Below are positions 44,002 to 52,985 of a DNA stretch of 64,000 bases, piece by piece. Where the stretch lies: positions 43,569 to 107,568 of the forward strand of contig NZ_JPXI01000019.1 in assembly GCF_000740675.1 (NCBI RefSeq). Direction: 5' to 3'. A program made the position numbers and the translations under genes. The notes under the pieces are model-generated. The model was not told where the DNA came from, made no database searches, and was given only the letters and a program-made list of their open reading frames with translations. The first letter of the stretch is position 1, and every line of letters begins with the position of its first letter. Source of the DNA: Massilia sp. BSC265 (GTDB lineage: Bacteria > Pseudomonadota > Gammaproteobacteria > Burkholderiales > Burkholderiaceae_D).

Positions 44002-44766
44002 TCAAGGCGTCCAGCCACGCTGCTGGGCCGCACGTTCGGCTGCCGAGTCGAGGGTGGAACCGACGATCCGGGCGTCGATGGCCGTCTGTACCGACGGCGG
44101 CAGCGTGCTGCCGTCGAGCCAGGCGGTGCCCGGCTGCGGCTGGGCCAGCACGGGGATGGTCCAGCGCCCGTTGCCGCGGCAAGCGAGGCCTGCCGTGGTG
44201 TCGACCACGAAGCTGCGGCAGTAGCTGCCGTCCTTCGAGACAAAGGTGACGCCGATGCGCACCCCGGTCTCGGAGGGGCCGGGGCTGGCCAACTGGCCGC
44301 CCAGGGCCTCGACCAGGCGGCCGCGCGCCACCAGGGTGCCCTCGCTCGCTTCCAGCATCACCAGGCCCGGATCGGGCCGCAGTTCCTGCCAGCCGAGCAC
44401 GCCGCCGACTGCGCCCGCCATGAGTGCGGCGCCGACGGCCAGCCAGTGGCGCGGCGTCCATTCGGCACGGATGGGCTGGGGCGGCGGCACGGGCGGTACG
44501 GCGCGGCCGGGTCGGATGGCGTCGAGGTGGACCACCTTGGCGTCGGACTGCGGCCGGGCGCGCTGCTGGTGGCCGCCGCCGTGGCCGTTCGAGACGCTGA
44601 AGATGTGCGAGCGGCCGGCGGAGCGTTCGCTGCTTTCGCGCCGATGCTGGGCGATGCGGGCCGCCAGCACCGGATCGGCGCGCATGGCCCGCTCGACCGC
44701 CGCGCGCGCCGGCTCGGCCAGCTCACCGTTGATGTACGCGATCAGGAGGTCGTCGGAGAATTTCAT
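44002..44766 (-). CDS. Membrane-anchored anti-sigma-factor-like protein
   Basis: 254 residues from ATG 44766 (MKFSDDLLIAYINGELAEPARAAVE), an opening typical of anti-sigma proteins whose N-terminus binds an ECF sigma factor; no zinc-binding HxxxC was seen. One membrane helix (~104-124, HWLAVGAALMAGAVGGVLGW) separates a cytoplasmic part from a ~130-residue periplasmic domain with a Cys pair (SYCRSF, GLACRG). No sigma gene is adjacent. It lies 25 bp downstream of the LON-domain gene, probably the same transcript. The hairpin at 43961 follows the stop. Confidence 0.65.
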   Translation of the reverse strand: MKFSDDLLIAYINGELAEPARAAVERAMRADPVLAARIAQHRRESSERSAGRSHIFSVSNGHGGGHQQRARPQSDAKVVHLDAIRPGRAVPPVPPPQPIRAEWTPRHWLAVGAALMAGAVGGVLGWQELRPDPGLVMLEASEGTLVARGRLVEALGGQLASPGPSETGVRIGVTFVSKDGSYCRSFVVDTTAGLACRGNGRWTIPVLAQPQPGTAWLDGSTLPPSVQTAIDARIVGSTLDSAAERAAQQRGWTP

Positions 44767-44791
44767 GCCAACACATGAGCTACGAGTTGAG

Positions 44792-45412
44792 CTACGAGGT
44801 AATGAGTCCATGTTCGTCCAGAACGTCGTGCAAAAGTTCCAGGCGAATCACGGGGTTGTCGAGCATGAGCATATGGTGCTTCTGCTGGTTGGGCAGCGGC
44901 AGCAGTTCGCACCACCGGTTCGCCACCCAGCCGCAATCGTCGAGACGAAACGGCGGCTGCACCGGCCAGCGGTGGCGTGGGACGTCGTGCAGCGAAGACA
45001 GCACGCGGTCGAGCGCGTCGGACGCACCCTGCAGTTCGGACGGCACCTTGACGGCGCGGTCGTCCTCGACCAGTTCGGCCTCGGCCATCCACAGCCCGTT
45101 CAGGCGCTGTTCGGCGGTCACCACCGTGAAGCGCGAGCCGCCGCGGCAGAGTACCTGCAGCAGTCCAGGCGAGGTGGTGGTGGTTTCGGTCACGGAAGCG
45201 ATGGTGCCGGCGGCGGCAAATCGCTCTGGCTCGCCATCCGGCTGGCGCACTTCATGCCCGTGCGTCAGCAGCACCACGCCGAACGGTGCGTCTTCGGTGA
45301 GGCAGCGGCTGATCATGTCGAGGTAGCGGACCTCGAACACCTGCAGCGGCAGCACCCCGTCCGGAAACAACACCGTACTGAGCGGGAACAAGGGCATGGA
45401 AATCGTGGACAT
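44792..45412 (-). CDS. LON substrate-binding (ASCH-like) domain protein
   Basis: 206 residues from ATG 45412 (MSTISMPLFPLSTVLFPDGVLPLQVFEVRY), the usual opening of stand-alone Lon N-terminal-domain proteins; the frame upstream to 45532 is not homologous. No ATPase or protease domain follows. Such proteins are cytoplasmic and of unknown role, though some are implicated in substrate recognition. The Shine-Dalgarno is weak, so MPLFPL at 45397 is an alternative start. Upstream gene of a two-gene unit with the anti-sigma-like gene. Confidence 0.78.
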   Translation of the reverse strand: MSTISMPLFPLSTVLFPDGVLPLQVFEVRYLDMISRCLTEDAPFGVVLLTHGHEVRQPDGEPERFAAAGTIASVTETTTTSPGLLQVLCRGGSRFTVVTAEQRLNGLWMAEAELVEDDRAVKVPSELQGASDALDRVLSSLHDVPRHRWPVQPPFRLDDCGWVANRWCELLPLPNQQKHHMLMLDNPVIRLELLHDVLDEHGLITS

Positions 45413-45543
45413 GATGCCCATCATGACAGAATCACAGGCAAAACGGGAGCACGATTGGGACGGTCGGCACGCTTGTCCAGCCCACGGCGGCGTTGCGGCA
45501 GGGCAAGCAAGGCGTGAACGCGCGGTCGGCATAGCCGACCAGG

Positions 45544-45984
45544 CTACTCCGGCCCCTGCAGCGGCATGGTCCGGATTGCGTGGGAAAAATTGGCCAGCCG
45601 CCAGCGCAGGCGCGCCAGCCCCGGATCCGGCATCGGCACCACCCGCAGCCGCAGCACGCCGCCCGGCAGCGCCGGACAGGGGATGGCCTGCTCGCCCGCC
45701 TCCTCCACCGGCAGCCTGAACTCGCCTCCCGGCGCCAGCTGCACCGGGCCGAACACCAGCGGCGCCCCGGTGCTATTCCTCAGCAGCAGCACGTCCTGCA
45801 CGCCCAGGGTCAGGCGCACCGCCGCGGGCGTGTCCTGGCCGCGCCGCACTTCCAGCGGCAACTCATGGCTGTCGCCCCGCAGCGGCCACAGCATTCCCCA
45901 CAGCAGGACCAGCAGGAGCAGGCCTGCCATGGCCGCGAGCGGCCAGTGCCGCCGCAGGAGCTCGGGCAAGTCAGGCATCCTCAT
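45544..45984 (-). CDS. Small membrane-anchored protein of unknown function
   Basis: 146 residues. One N-terminal membrane helix (~14-34, WPLAAMAGLLLLVLLWGMLW) is followed by a ~105-residue periplasmic beta-rich domain. The spacing DVLLLRNSTGAPLVFGPVQLAPGGEF is reminiscent of a cupredoxin-like sandwich, but metal ligands are not evident (one Cys, one late His). No function is assigned. Divergent from the CHASE histidine kinase at 46196. Confidence 0.6.
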   Translation of the reverse strand: MRMPDLPELLRRHWPLAAMAGLLLLVLLWGMLWPLRGDSHELPLEVRRGQDTPAAVRLTLGVQDVLLLRNSTGAPLVFGPVQLAPGGEFRLPVEEAGEQAIPCPALPGGVLRLRVVPMPDPGLARLRWRLANFSHAIRTMPLQGPE

Positions 45985-46049
45985 GCTGGAAAAAGCGTGC
46001 GCACGCCATGGAAGAAGAATGCGGCGACGTTCACCAGGCTGTCATAATG

Positions 46050-46077
46050 TTGCATCAAGTCAATTTTAAGCGATAAT
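46050..46077 (+). promoter_or_regulatory. Candidate promoter of the CHASE histidine kinase
   Basis: TTGCAT-N16-GATAAT in the AT-rich part of the 211-bp divergent gap, giving a leader of about 110 nt. Confidence 0.4.
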
Positions 46078-46195
46078 ACATATTGCCGGATGCGCACAAT
46101 GGCGTGCGCCCCGACACAGCAAGGATGCGTATCCTACCTGCTTCCGCGCGTTTCCGATCAACCAGCCCCACGGCGCCCTTCGCGCGTACGACCAG

Positions 46196-48475
46196 ATGCC
46201 GCAGTCCCAGCGATCCGCCCAGCCCAGCCATATTCCCCTGCCCGGTTCCGGACCGATGCCGCTGCTGCTGGCCATGCTGGTGCTGCTGGTGACCCTGCTG
46301 GTCACCTTCAGCGCCTGGAGCAGCGCCAAGCGCAGCGCCGAATCGCAGCTGCTCGAGACCTTCGACTACCGCACCCGCGACATGGCCTACAGCATCAGCC
46401 GTCGCATGGCGGTATACGAACAGGTGCTGCGCGGCGCGCGCGGCTACCTGCGCGGTTCGGTCGAGCTCGACCGGCGCGACTGGGCGGAGTACTACCGCGT
46501 GCTGCGCCTGGACCAGTCCTTCCCGGGCATGCAAGCGCTCGGCGTCGCCACCATCGTTCCGCGGCAGCAGCTGGCGGCGCACGAAGCGGCCATGCGGCGC
46601 CAGGGCCATCCCGACTACGCGGTGCGCCCGGAAGATCCACGCGAGCTCTATACCTCGATCACCCACATCGAGCCCTTCGGCGGACGCAACCTGCGGGCCT
46701 TCGGTTTCGACATGTTCAGCGAACCGGTGCGCCGCGCCGCCATGGAGCGCGCGCGCGACGGCGGCCAGGCCGCACTCAGCGGCAAGGTGGTGCTGGTGCA
46801 GGAAGGCGTGGCGCACGAGGGACCGGCCAGCCAGCAGGCCGGCGCCCTGATGTACCTGCCGGTGTACCGCGGCGGCGAGCTGGCCGGCACCGTCGACCAG
46901 CGCCGCAAGGCCATCGTCGGCTGGGTCTACGCGCCCTTCCGCATGAACGACCTGATGCGCGGGCTCGGCGGCGCTCACTCGACCGACCTCGACATCGAGA
47001 TCCACGACGGCGACCCGGCCGGGGCGGCCAGCCTTCTGTTCCGCTCGCCGAACGCAGCCAACCACAACCCACGGCTGCGCGCCAGCGCCCAGATCGTGCC
47101 GGGCGGGCGCACCTGGACCATCATCATGCGCTCGAGCACCGCCCTCGAGAACAGCCTCGACACCACGCGCCCGCGGCTGGTGGCCGTCACCGGCATCGGC
47201 CTGAGCGTCCTGATCAGCCTGGTGGTCTGGCTGCTGGCCAGCGAACGACGCCGCGCGCTGCAGCTGGCGCATGGCATGACGCTGGAGCTGCGCCGGTCGC
47301 ACGACCGGGTTGCCAGCGAGCAGAAGCGCATCCAGGTCATCCTCGAGAACGCGCCGGACGCCTTCGTCGCCGTCGACGCCCGCGGCTGCATCACCGACTG
47401 GAACGCCCAGGCCAGCCGCCTGTTCGGCTGGAGCGCCGGCCAGGCCATCGGCCGCGAAATACAGGAGCTGCTGCCCGCGGAAAGCCGCGCCGCTTTCCGC
47501 GCCGGCTACGCGTCCTTCGCGCGCAGCGGGCAATGCGCAATGACGGGAGCGCCAACCGAACTGCAGGTAGCCGAGCGCAACGGGCGCCGCATCCCCGCCG
47601 AAGTGACGGTGGCGGTGATGCCGATGGGTGAAGGCTTCGGCGCCACCGCCTTTGTCCGCGACATTACCCAGCGCAAGGAAGCGGAAGCGCGCGAGCAGCA
47701 GCGCCAGCACGGCCTCGACGAGGCCCGCAATGCCCTGGCGCGGGCCCACAAGCTGGAAGCGGTGGGCAAGCTCACCGGCGGCGTGGCGCACGACTTCAAC
47801 AACATCCTGCACATCATCAGCGCCAACGTGCAGCTCATGCTGCGCGCCGACAGCGGCCAACGCAAGCGCCTGCTCAGCATCCTCGACGCGGTGGAGCGCG
47901 GCGCCAAGCTGGCCAACCAGTTGCTTGCCTTCGCGCGGCGCCAGCCGCTGCACCCGCTCGAGGTCCACGTGGACGGACTGCTCGAACGCATGGACAGCCT
48001 GGTGCAGCGCGCGGCGGGCGACCAGATCGCGCTGGACAAGCGCATCCCGCCCGGGCTCTGGCCGGTGCTGGTGGACCCGAACCAGCTCGAGAACGTGCTG
48101 CTCAACCTGGTCATCAACGCACGCGACGCGATGGAGGGCCAGGGCCGCATCGTGCTGGAACTGGGCAACGTGCAGGTGCAGGACGACCCGGTGCTGGCGC
48201 CGGGCGACTACGTGACCGTGGCGGTCGCCGACACCGGGCAGGGCATGCCCCAGGACGTGATGGAGCGCGCCTTCGAGCCCTTCTTCACCACCAAGCCCGA
48301 AGGCAAGGGCACCGGCCTGGGCCTGTCGATGGCGCACGGCTTCGCGCGCCAGAGCGGCGGCGACATCCGCCTTGCGAGCACGCCCGGCAAGGGCACGACG
48401 GTGACGATCTTTTTGCCGCGGTACATGGCGGCCACGCATGTAAGCATCGGAAACGAGGCGGCCACGCCACATTGA
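46196..48475 (+). CDS. CHASE-PAS sensor histidine kinase
   Basis: 759 residues. Membrane helix ~22-42, periplasmic CHASE domain ~60-300 (YEQVLRGARGYLRGS and ALGVATIVPR are typical), second helix ~327-350, then PAS (~375-500, VILENAPDAFVAVDARGCITDWN). HisKA follows with phosphoacceptor His in GGVAHDFNN, and a C-terminal HATPase with NLVINARDAM, DTGQGM and GTGLGLSMAHG. CHASE domains bind small extracellular ligands. No receiver domain or response regulator gene is adjacent, so it is an orphan kinase. Its kinase core is of the same AHDFNN class as that of the LOV kinase at 40442. Confidence 0.88.
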   Translation: MPQSQRSAQPSHIPLPGSGPMPLLLAMLVLLVTLLVTFSAWSSAKRSAESQLLETFDYRTRDMAYSISRRMAVYEQVLRGARGYLRGSVELDRRDWAEYYRVLRLDQSFPGMQALGVATIVPRQQLAAHEAAMRRQGHPDYAVRPEDPRELYTSITHIEPFGGRNLRAFGFDMFSEPVRRAAMERARDGGQAALSGKVVLVQEGVAHEGPASQQAGALMYLPVYRGGELAGTVDQRRKAIVGWVYAPFRMNDLMRGLGGAHSTDLDIEIHDGDPAGAASLLFRSPNAANHNPRLRASAQIVPGGRTWTIIMRSSTALENSLDTTRPRLVAVTGIGLSVLISLVVWLLASERRRALQLAHGMTLELRRSHDRVASEQKRIQVILENAPDAFVAVDARGCITDWNAQASRLFGWSAGQAIGREIQELLPAESRAAFRAGYASFARSGQCAMTGAPTELQVAERNGRRIPAEVTVAVMPMGEGFGATAFVRDITQRKEAEAREQQRQHGLDEARNALARAHKLEAVGKLTGGVAHDFNNILHIISANVQLMLRADSGQRKRLLSILDAVERGAKLANQLLAFARRQPLHPLEVHVDGLLERMDSLVQRAAGDQIALDKRIPPGLWPVLVDPNQLENVLLNLVINARDAMEGQGRIVLELGNVQVQDDPVLAPGDYVTVAVADTGQGMPQDVMERAFEPFFTTKPEGKGTGLGLSMAHGFARQSGGDIRLASTPGKGTTVTIFLPRYMAATHVSIGNEAATPH

Positions 48476-48562
48476 GATGCTGCCCCGGGGCGCGCCGCCA
48501 AATCGTGCGCTCGAATCGACGTGCTACATTGGGCCTGCCTGAACCCGACCCAGGAGCCCAGA

Positions 48563-49852
48563 GTGTCTTTTTCCGACAATCAGTCTCTCCATGTTCCCGT
48601 CGAACAGGGCGTGCCGCGCACCAGGTCCTTGGACAGCACGCTCAAGCTGCTCTCCGAAGGCTATCCCTTTTTCCAGCGCCGCTGCGCCGAACTGGACACC
48701 GACGTCTTCACCACCCGCCTGATGGGCCGGCGCGCCGTCTGCGTGAGCGGCCACGAGGCCGCGCGCATGTTCTGGCAGCCGAACCGCTTCACGCGGCGCG
48801 GCGCCATCCCGCCGACCACCCTGATGCTGCTGCAGGACGTCGGCAGCGCCCAGACGCTCGACGGCGAAGACCACCGCCACCGCAAGGCGATGATGATGTC
48901 GCTGCAGACCCCGGGCGACCGCGCGCGCATGGTGACGATCGCGCAGGAGGAGTGGCGCGCCCACTTCGCGCGCTGGCCGACCCTGCGGCGCGTGACCCTG
49001 TTCGACGAGACCGAAAGCGTGCTGTGCGCCGCCGCCTGCCGCTGGGCCGGCATCCCGCCCTCGCACATCGACCGTCCGCGCCTCGCGCAGGAGTTCTCCG
49101 CCATGATCGACGGCGCCGGCAATGTGTTCCGGCGCACGATGCGGGGCCTGCTGCTGCGCCGCCGCACCGAAGCCTGGGCCAAGGGCCTGATCGAGGCGGT
49201 GCGCGCCGGGCAGGTGGCGCCGGAACCAGGCAGCCCCCTCGCCGTGATCGCCCGCCACCGCGATCGCGACGAACAGCCGCTGGGGGTGGACATCGCCGCC
49301 AACGAACTGATCAACGTGCTGCGTCCCGTGGTGGCGGTGGCGCGCTTCATCGTCTTCGGCGCCCACGCGATGCACGAGTACCCCGAATGGCGCCCGCGCA
49401 TCGCCACCGGCGACGACGCGGCGCTTACCGCCTTTGCCCAGGAGGTGAGGCGCTGCTATCCCTTCTTTCCCGCGGTGGGCGGGCGGGTGCTGAATGCCTT
49501 CGTGTGGCGCGGCCTGCATTTCGCCGAAGGTACCTGGGTGCTGTTCGACATGCACGGCACCAACCACGACCCGCGGCTGTGGCCGGAGCCGCAGCGCTTC
49601 AAGCCGGAGCGCTTCATGGCCTGGCAGAGCGACAGCTTCGACCTGGTCCCGCAAGGCGGGGGCGACTACCTGACGGGGCACCGCTGCCCGGGCGAAGCGA
49701 TGACGGTGGACTTGGTGAAGACGGCGCTGCACCTGCTGGCCTCGGAAGTGGTGTACACGGTGCCGAGGCAGGACCTGAGCATCGACCTGTCGCGCATGCC
49801 GACCGGGCCGGCGAGCCGCTTCCAGATCGAGGTGGCGCCGCCGGTGCGCTGA
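48563..49852 (+). CDS. CYP152-like cytochrome P450 (fatty acid peroxygenase type)
   Basis: 429 residues from GTG 48563, preceded by AGGAG at 6 bp; the ATG at 48521 lacks a Shine-Dalgarno. The haem-binding loop QGGGDYLTGHRCPGEAM has the thiolate Cys (C375). The I helix reads ELINVLRPVVAVAR: Arg-Pro (R254-P255) replaces the acid-alcohol pair of ordinary P450s, the hallmark of CYP152 peroxygenases (P450-BSbeta, SPalpha, OleT), which use H2O2 to hydroxylate or decarboxylate fatty acids. No ferredoxin or reductase partner gene is nearby, consistent with peroxide dependence. Convergent with the diguanylate cyclase gene (11 bp apart). Confidence 0.88.
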   Translation: MSFSDNQSLHVPVEQGVPRTRSLDSTLKLLSEGYPFFQRRCAELDTDVFTTRLMGRRAVCVSGHEAARMFWQPNRFTRRGAIPPTTLMLLQDVGSAQTLDGEDHRHRKAMMMSLQTPGDRARMVTIAQEEWRAHFARWPTLRRVTLFDETESVLCAAACRWAGIPPSHIDRPRLAQEFSAMIDGAGNVFRRTMRGLLLRRRTEAWAKGLIEAVRAGQVAPEPGSPLAVIARHRDRDEQPLGVDIAANELINVLRPVVAVARFIVFGAHAMHEYPEWRPRIATGDDAALTAFAQEVRRCYPFFPAVGGRVLNAFVWRGLHFAEGTWVLFDMHGTNHDPRLWPEPQRFKPERFMAWQSDSFDLVPQGGGDYLTGHRCPGEAMTVDLVKTALHLLASEVVYTVPRQDLSIDLSRMPTGPASRFQIEVAPPVR

Positions 49853-49863
49853 GGGGCGCCCCG

Positions 49864-51780
49864 TCAAGCCTGCCTGTGCAGGGGCGGTTCGATCCGGTGC
49901 GCACTCGAGACTCGGTTGCGCCCGTGCGACTTGGCCTCATACATGGCCAGGTCGGCCGCCCGCAGCAGCTCCTCGGCATCCGTTCCGTCGTCCGGGAACA
50001 TCGCCACACCCAGGCTGCCCGAGATGCGGTGCACCAGCTCGCCGTCCTCGAACGGCTGGTTCAGCTGGTACAGGATGTTCTCCGCCACCTTGACCGCATC
50101 GGCCGGCGCATCGCAGCGCGGCAGCAGCACCACGAACTCGTCGCCGCCGACGCGCGCCAGTGTGTCGGCATCGCGCAGGCCCGCGCGCAGGCGGCGCGCC
50201 ACCAGTTGCAGCAGGCGGTCGCCCACGGCGTGGCCGTGGGTGTCGTTGACCGGCTTGAACCTGTCGAGGTCGAAGTAGATCAGCGCCACCTTGTGCCCGT
50301 GGCGGCTGGCCGCACGGATCGCCTGGCGCAAGCGGTCGTCCAGCAGCACGCGGTTCGGCAGGCCGGTGAGCGCATCCTCGTGTGCCATGCGGCGCATGCG
50401 CACTTCTTCGAGCTTGCGCGCGTCGATGTTGGAGAAGGTGCCCACCATGCGCATCGGCTGGCCCAGTTCGTCGCGCTCGCTGATGGTGCCGCGCGCATCG
50501 ATCCAGCTCCACTGGCCATCGCGCTTGCGCACCCGGAACTCGGCCGCGAAGTCCTGGCTGCGCCCGGCCAGGTGGCTGCGCAGCTGGGCGCGCAGCTGCG
50601 GCAGGTCTTCATGGTGGACGATGGCGTCGAGCGCGCTGCCGTACCACGAGATCACCGAGCGCTCGGTATCGAGGATCATCTGGGCGCGCGCCGACAGCGT
50701 GGCCAGGCCGGTGACGACATCGCAATCCCACACGCCGTCGCCGGTGGCGGTGAGCGCCAGCTTCCAGCGCGCCTCGGCCGCGGCCAGCGCCTTGAGGGCG
50801 CGGCGGCGGCGCTCGGTGGCGCCCAGCGCGGCCCAGCCCAGCAGGGTCAGCACGAGGGACACGGCGGCGCCGACCCAGGTCAGCGCGTCGCGCTGCTGGG
50901 CGAAGCGCGCCTGCGCATCCTGCACGGCTTCGCCGACCGTCACCACCATGCCGTAGTCGGACAGCTTGTGCCAGGCGTAGAGGCGCTCGACCCCGTCGAA
51001 TTGCCCGAAGCGGCGGAAGCTCCCCGTCACCGGGCTGTGCGGCGAGTGCGGGTTGTCCTTCAGGACCTGTCCCATGCCATGGCTGGCGCTGCCGCGGGTG
51101 CTGCGTGCGATGATGGCGCCATCGGTGCGGATCAGGGACACCGATGCATGGGGACCGAGGTCGATGTCCTCGTAAAAGCGCACGAAGTAGTCGGGCGAGA
51201 CGCCGGCGATCATCACGCCCTGCAGGCGCCCCTGTCCGTCGCGGATCGAGCGGGTGAACTGGACCGTCCAGGAATTGGTGAGCGGGCAGATCACCGGCCG
51301 GCTGACGTAGACGCGGTCGTCGCTGATCCCGAGGTGGGCCTGGTAGCCGGCCATGTTGCTCAGGTCCAGGCCTTCGTGCGCGGGAGCGGCGTTGGTATAG
51401 GCGATCTTCCCTGTCGCGTCGAGCACGGTAATGAAGATCGGCACACGGTTGCGCAGGTAGCGCGCGTTCTCGCCGACCGCCTGGGGGAAACCGGCGCGGT
51501 CGCGCTGCCAGGCGGAGCGCAGCTGGATCAGCGACAGGTCGATGATGCCGGCGGTGGCGCGCACTTCCTCGGTGAAGACGCGCGCGTAGTTGCGCAGGTC
51601 GCGCATGCTGCCGGCCTCGGCAATGGAGGCAAAGCGCGACTGTTCCACCGCCACCAGTCCCCAGACGAGGGGCAGCATGAAGGCAAGGTAGATGGCCAGG
51701 TCGCGCAGAACCCGCGGACGAAACAGGTTCGCCACGCGTGTGCGCAGGGATGGCTTGGTGGTGGGGGAAGACGTAGACAT
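49864..51780 (-). CDS. Membrane diguanylate cyclase with extracytoplasmic sensor and PAS domain
   Basis: 638 residues from ATG 51780 (MSTSSPTTKPS); the further upstream ATG at 51885 overlaps a TATAAT box, so it is excluded. Helix ~25-45, dCache-like periplasmic domain ~50-270 (AYTNAAPAHEGLDLSNMAGY), helix ~290-310, PAS/PAC ~330-455 (VRKRDGQWSWIDARGTISERDE), GGDEF ~465-625. The active site RVGGDEFVVLL is intact and an inhibitory RxxD (RDAD) sits five residues before it, so it should make c-di-GMP with product feedback. No EAL domain. Confidence 0.92.
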   Translation of the reverse strand: MSTSSPTTKPSLRTRVANLFRPRVLRDLAIYLAFMLPLVWGLVAVEQSRFASIAEAGSMRDLRNYARVFTEEVRATAGIIDLSLIQLRSAWQRDRAGFPQAVGENARYLRNRVPIFITVLDATGKIAYTNAAPAHEGLDLSNMAGYQAHLGISDDRVYVSRPVICPLTNSWTVQFTRSIRDGQGRLQGVMIAGVSPDYFVRFYEDIDLGPHASVSLIRTDGAIIARSTRGSASHGMGQVLKDNPHSPHSPVTGSFRRFGQFDGVERLYAWHKLSDYGMVVTVGEAVQDAQARFAQQRDALTWVGAAVSLVLTLLGWAALGATERRRRALKALAAAEARWKLALTATGDGVWDCDVVTGLATLSARAQMILDTERSVISWYGSALDAIVHHEDLPQLRAQLRSHLAGRSQDFAAEFRVRKRDGQWSWIDARGTISERDELGQPMRMVGTFSNIDARKLEEVRMRRMAHEDALTGLPNRVLLDDRLRQAIRAASRHGHKVALIYFDLDRFKPVNDTHGHAVGDRLLQLVARRLRAGLRDADTLARVGGDEFVVLLPRCDAPADAVKVAENILYQLNQPFEDGELVHRISGSLGVAMFPDDGTDAEELLRAADLAMYEAKSHGRNRVSSAHRIEPPLHRQA

Positions 51781-51884
51781 GGACGACGAGCTTGCGGCAA
51801 CCGATACATGGCAAATAGAGGCGAAGCCGGGCGTCTTGCTCGCGCCCGCAAAACTCATGGATCGCGCCCGTTGTGTACGCGTCA

Positions 51885-51890
51885 ATTATA
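51885..51890 (-). promoter_or_regulatory. -10 element of the diguanylate cyclase gene
   Basis: Minus-strand TATAAT about 105 bp before the chosen ATG; its position argues against the ATG at 51885. Confidence 0.5.
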
Positions 51891-51957
51891 CCTACAGTTT
51901 CCGCTTGGAACTTACTGTTGACTTAAAATTTGACGATTTTGGCAGCTGCGCGCCACA

Positions 51958-52003
51958 ATGAAACAATATTTCATTTTTAACATTAAATTGAAATGCTATT
52001 TCA
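51958..52003. promoter_or_regulatory. Tandem palindromic operator-like sites
   Basis: ATGAAA-CAATA-TTTCAT (51958-51974) and TGAAAT-GCT-ATTTCA (51989-52003), centres 30 bp apart, about three helical turns, in the AT-rich divergent gap between the diguanylate cyclase and ybaN-like genes. They share GAAA/TTTC half-sites, so one dimeric regulator could bind both. Confidence 0.45.
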
Positions 52004-52050
52004 TCCAGGATGCCTGCACGGCCTGTCATGACACATGCTAGAGTGACATC

Positions 52051-52431
52051 ATGAAACTGTTTTATAACGTGGCCGGTGCGCTGGCGGTGCTGCTGGGGAT
52101 CCTGGGGCTGTTCCTGCCCCTGCTTCCGACCACGCCCTTCCTGCTGCTGGCCTCCTGGTGCTTCGCCCGCGGCTCGGATCGCCTGCACCGCTGGCTGTTG
52201 TCGCACCGCGTGTTCGGCGAATACCTGCGCAATTTCGAAGCCGGCCGCGGCATCCCGCTGAAGGCCAAGATCCTCGCCACGACGATGCTGTGGGGGTCCC
52301 TGATGCTGGCGATGCCCCGTTTCGACAGCCCGGCCATCCCCGCCGTGCTGGTGCTCACGGGCGCCTGCGTCAGCGTCTACCTGTGGCGCTTCCTCCCCAC
52401 CCTGCGCCTGGACCGTTCCGCACAGCGCTAG
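52051..52431 (+). CDS. YbaN-family (DUF454) inner membrane protein
   Basis: 126 residues with three hydrophobic segments. The DUF454 signature LGILGLFLPLLPTTPFLLLASWCFARGS is followed by HRWLLSHRVFGEYLRNFEAGRGIPLKAK. Function unknown; E. coli ybaN is the best-known member. Divergent from the diguanylate cyclase gene across the tandem palindromes. Confidence 0.88.
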   Translation: MKLFYNVAGALAVLLGILGLFLPLLPTTPFLLLASWCFARGSDRLHRWLLSHRVFGEYLRNFEAGRGIPLKAKILATTMLWGSLMLAMPRFDSPAIPAVLVLTGACVSVYLWRFLPTLRLDRSAQR

Positions 52432-52499
52432 TCACGCCTCCACCGCCGTTTTTACGCGCCGCGCTGCACCTCGTCCAAATTTGTACTATCATTAGTTAC

Positions 52500-52985
52500 A
52501 TGAGACGCGACAGCAAACTATCTTCCGTGCTCCACGTGCTCCTGCACCTGGCCCACAGCGACCATCCGATGACCTCGGAAGAAATGGCCCGCTTCCTCGA
52601 CACCAACCCCGTGCTGGTGCGCCGCGTGCTGGCTGGCCTGCGCGAGCGCGGCTACATCAGCTCGAACCGCGGCCACGGCGGCGGCTGGAGCATCACCTGC
52701 GACCTCGCCAGGGTGACGCTGCGCGACATCTACGACGCCGTCGGTTCTCCCCCCTTCTTTGCCATGGGCAACCGCAGCGAAAAGACTTCCTGCCTGGTCG
52801 AGCAGAGCGTCAACGCCGCCCTGGGCGAGGCTTTCGACGAAGCGGAAGCCCTGCTGCTGCGCCAGCTCGGCCACGTGAGCCTGGCCGACCTGTCGCAGGA
52901 CTTCAACCGCCGCTTCGAGGAATTCAAACGCACCCATCCCCACGACACGAGGTTCCATCATGAACATGAGCACAACGCAGTATGA
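52500..52985 (+). CDS. Rrf2-family transcriptional regulator (YwnA-like)
   Basis: 161 residues. Winged helix ~1-80 with LSSVLHVLLHLAH, MTSEEMARFLDTNPVLVRRVLAGLRERGYISSNRG and the wing GHGGGW, typical of Rrf2. Only one cysteine (TSCLVE) instead of the three Fe-S ligands of IscR/NsrR, so it is not an Fe-S sensor of that type; YwnA/CymR-like sensing is possible. It has a His-rich tail (HPHDTRFHHEHEH). The 3' end overlaps the flavoprotein gene by 26 bp. An imperfect inverted repeat GTACTA-TCAT-TAGTTAC (52483-52499) immediately before the ATG may be its own operator. Confidence 0.88.
   Translation: MRRDSKLSSVLHVLLHLAHSDHPMTSEEMARFLDTNPVLVRRVLAGLRERGYISSNRGHGGGWSITCDLARVTLRDIYDAVGSPPFFAMGNRSEKTSCLVEQSVNAALGEAFDEAEALLLRQLGHVSLADLSQDFNRRFEEFKRTHPHDTRFHHEHEHNAV

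Noticed and set aside
48472..51921. 1149-codon plus-strand frame running across the P450 and diguanylate cyclase genes
   Set aside because: It is out of frame with the P450 and antisense to the GGDEF gene; no recognisable domain.
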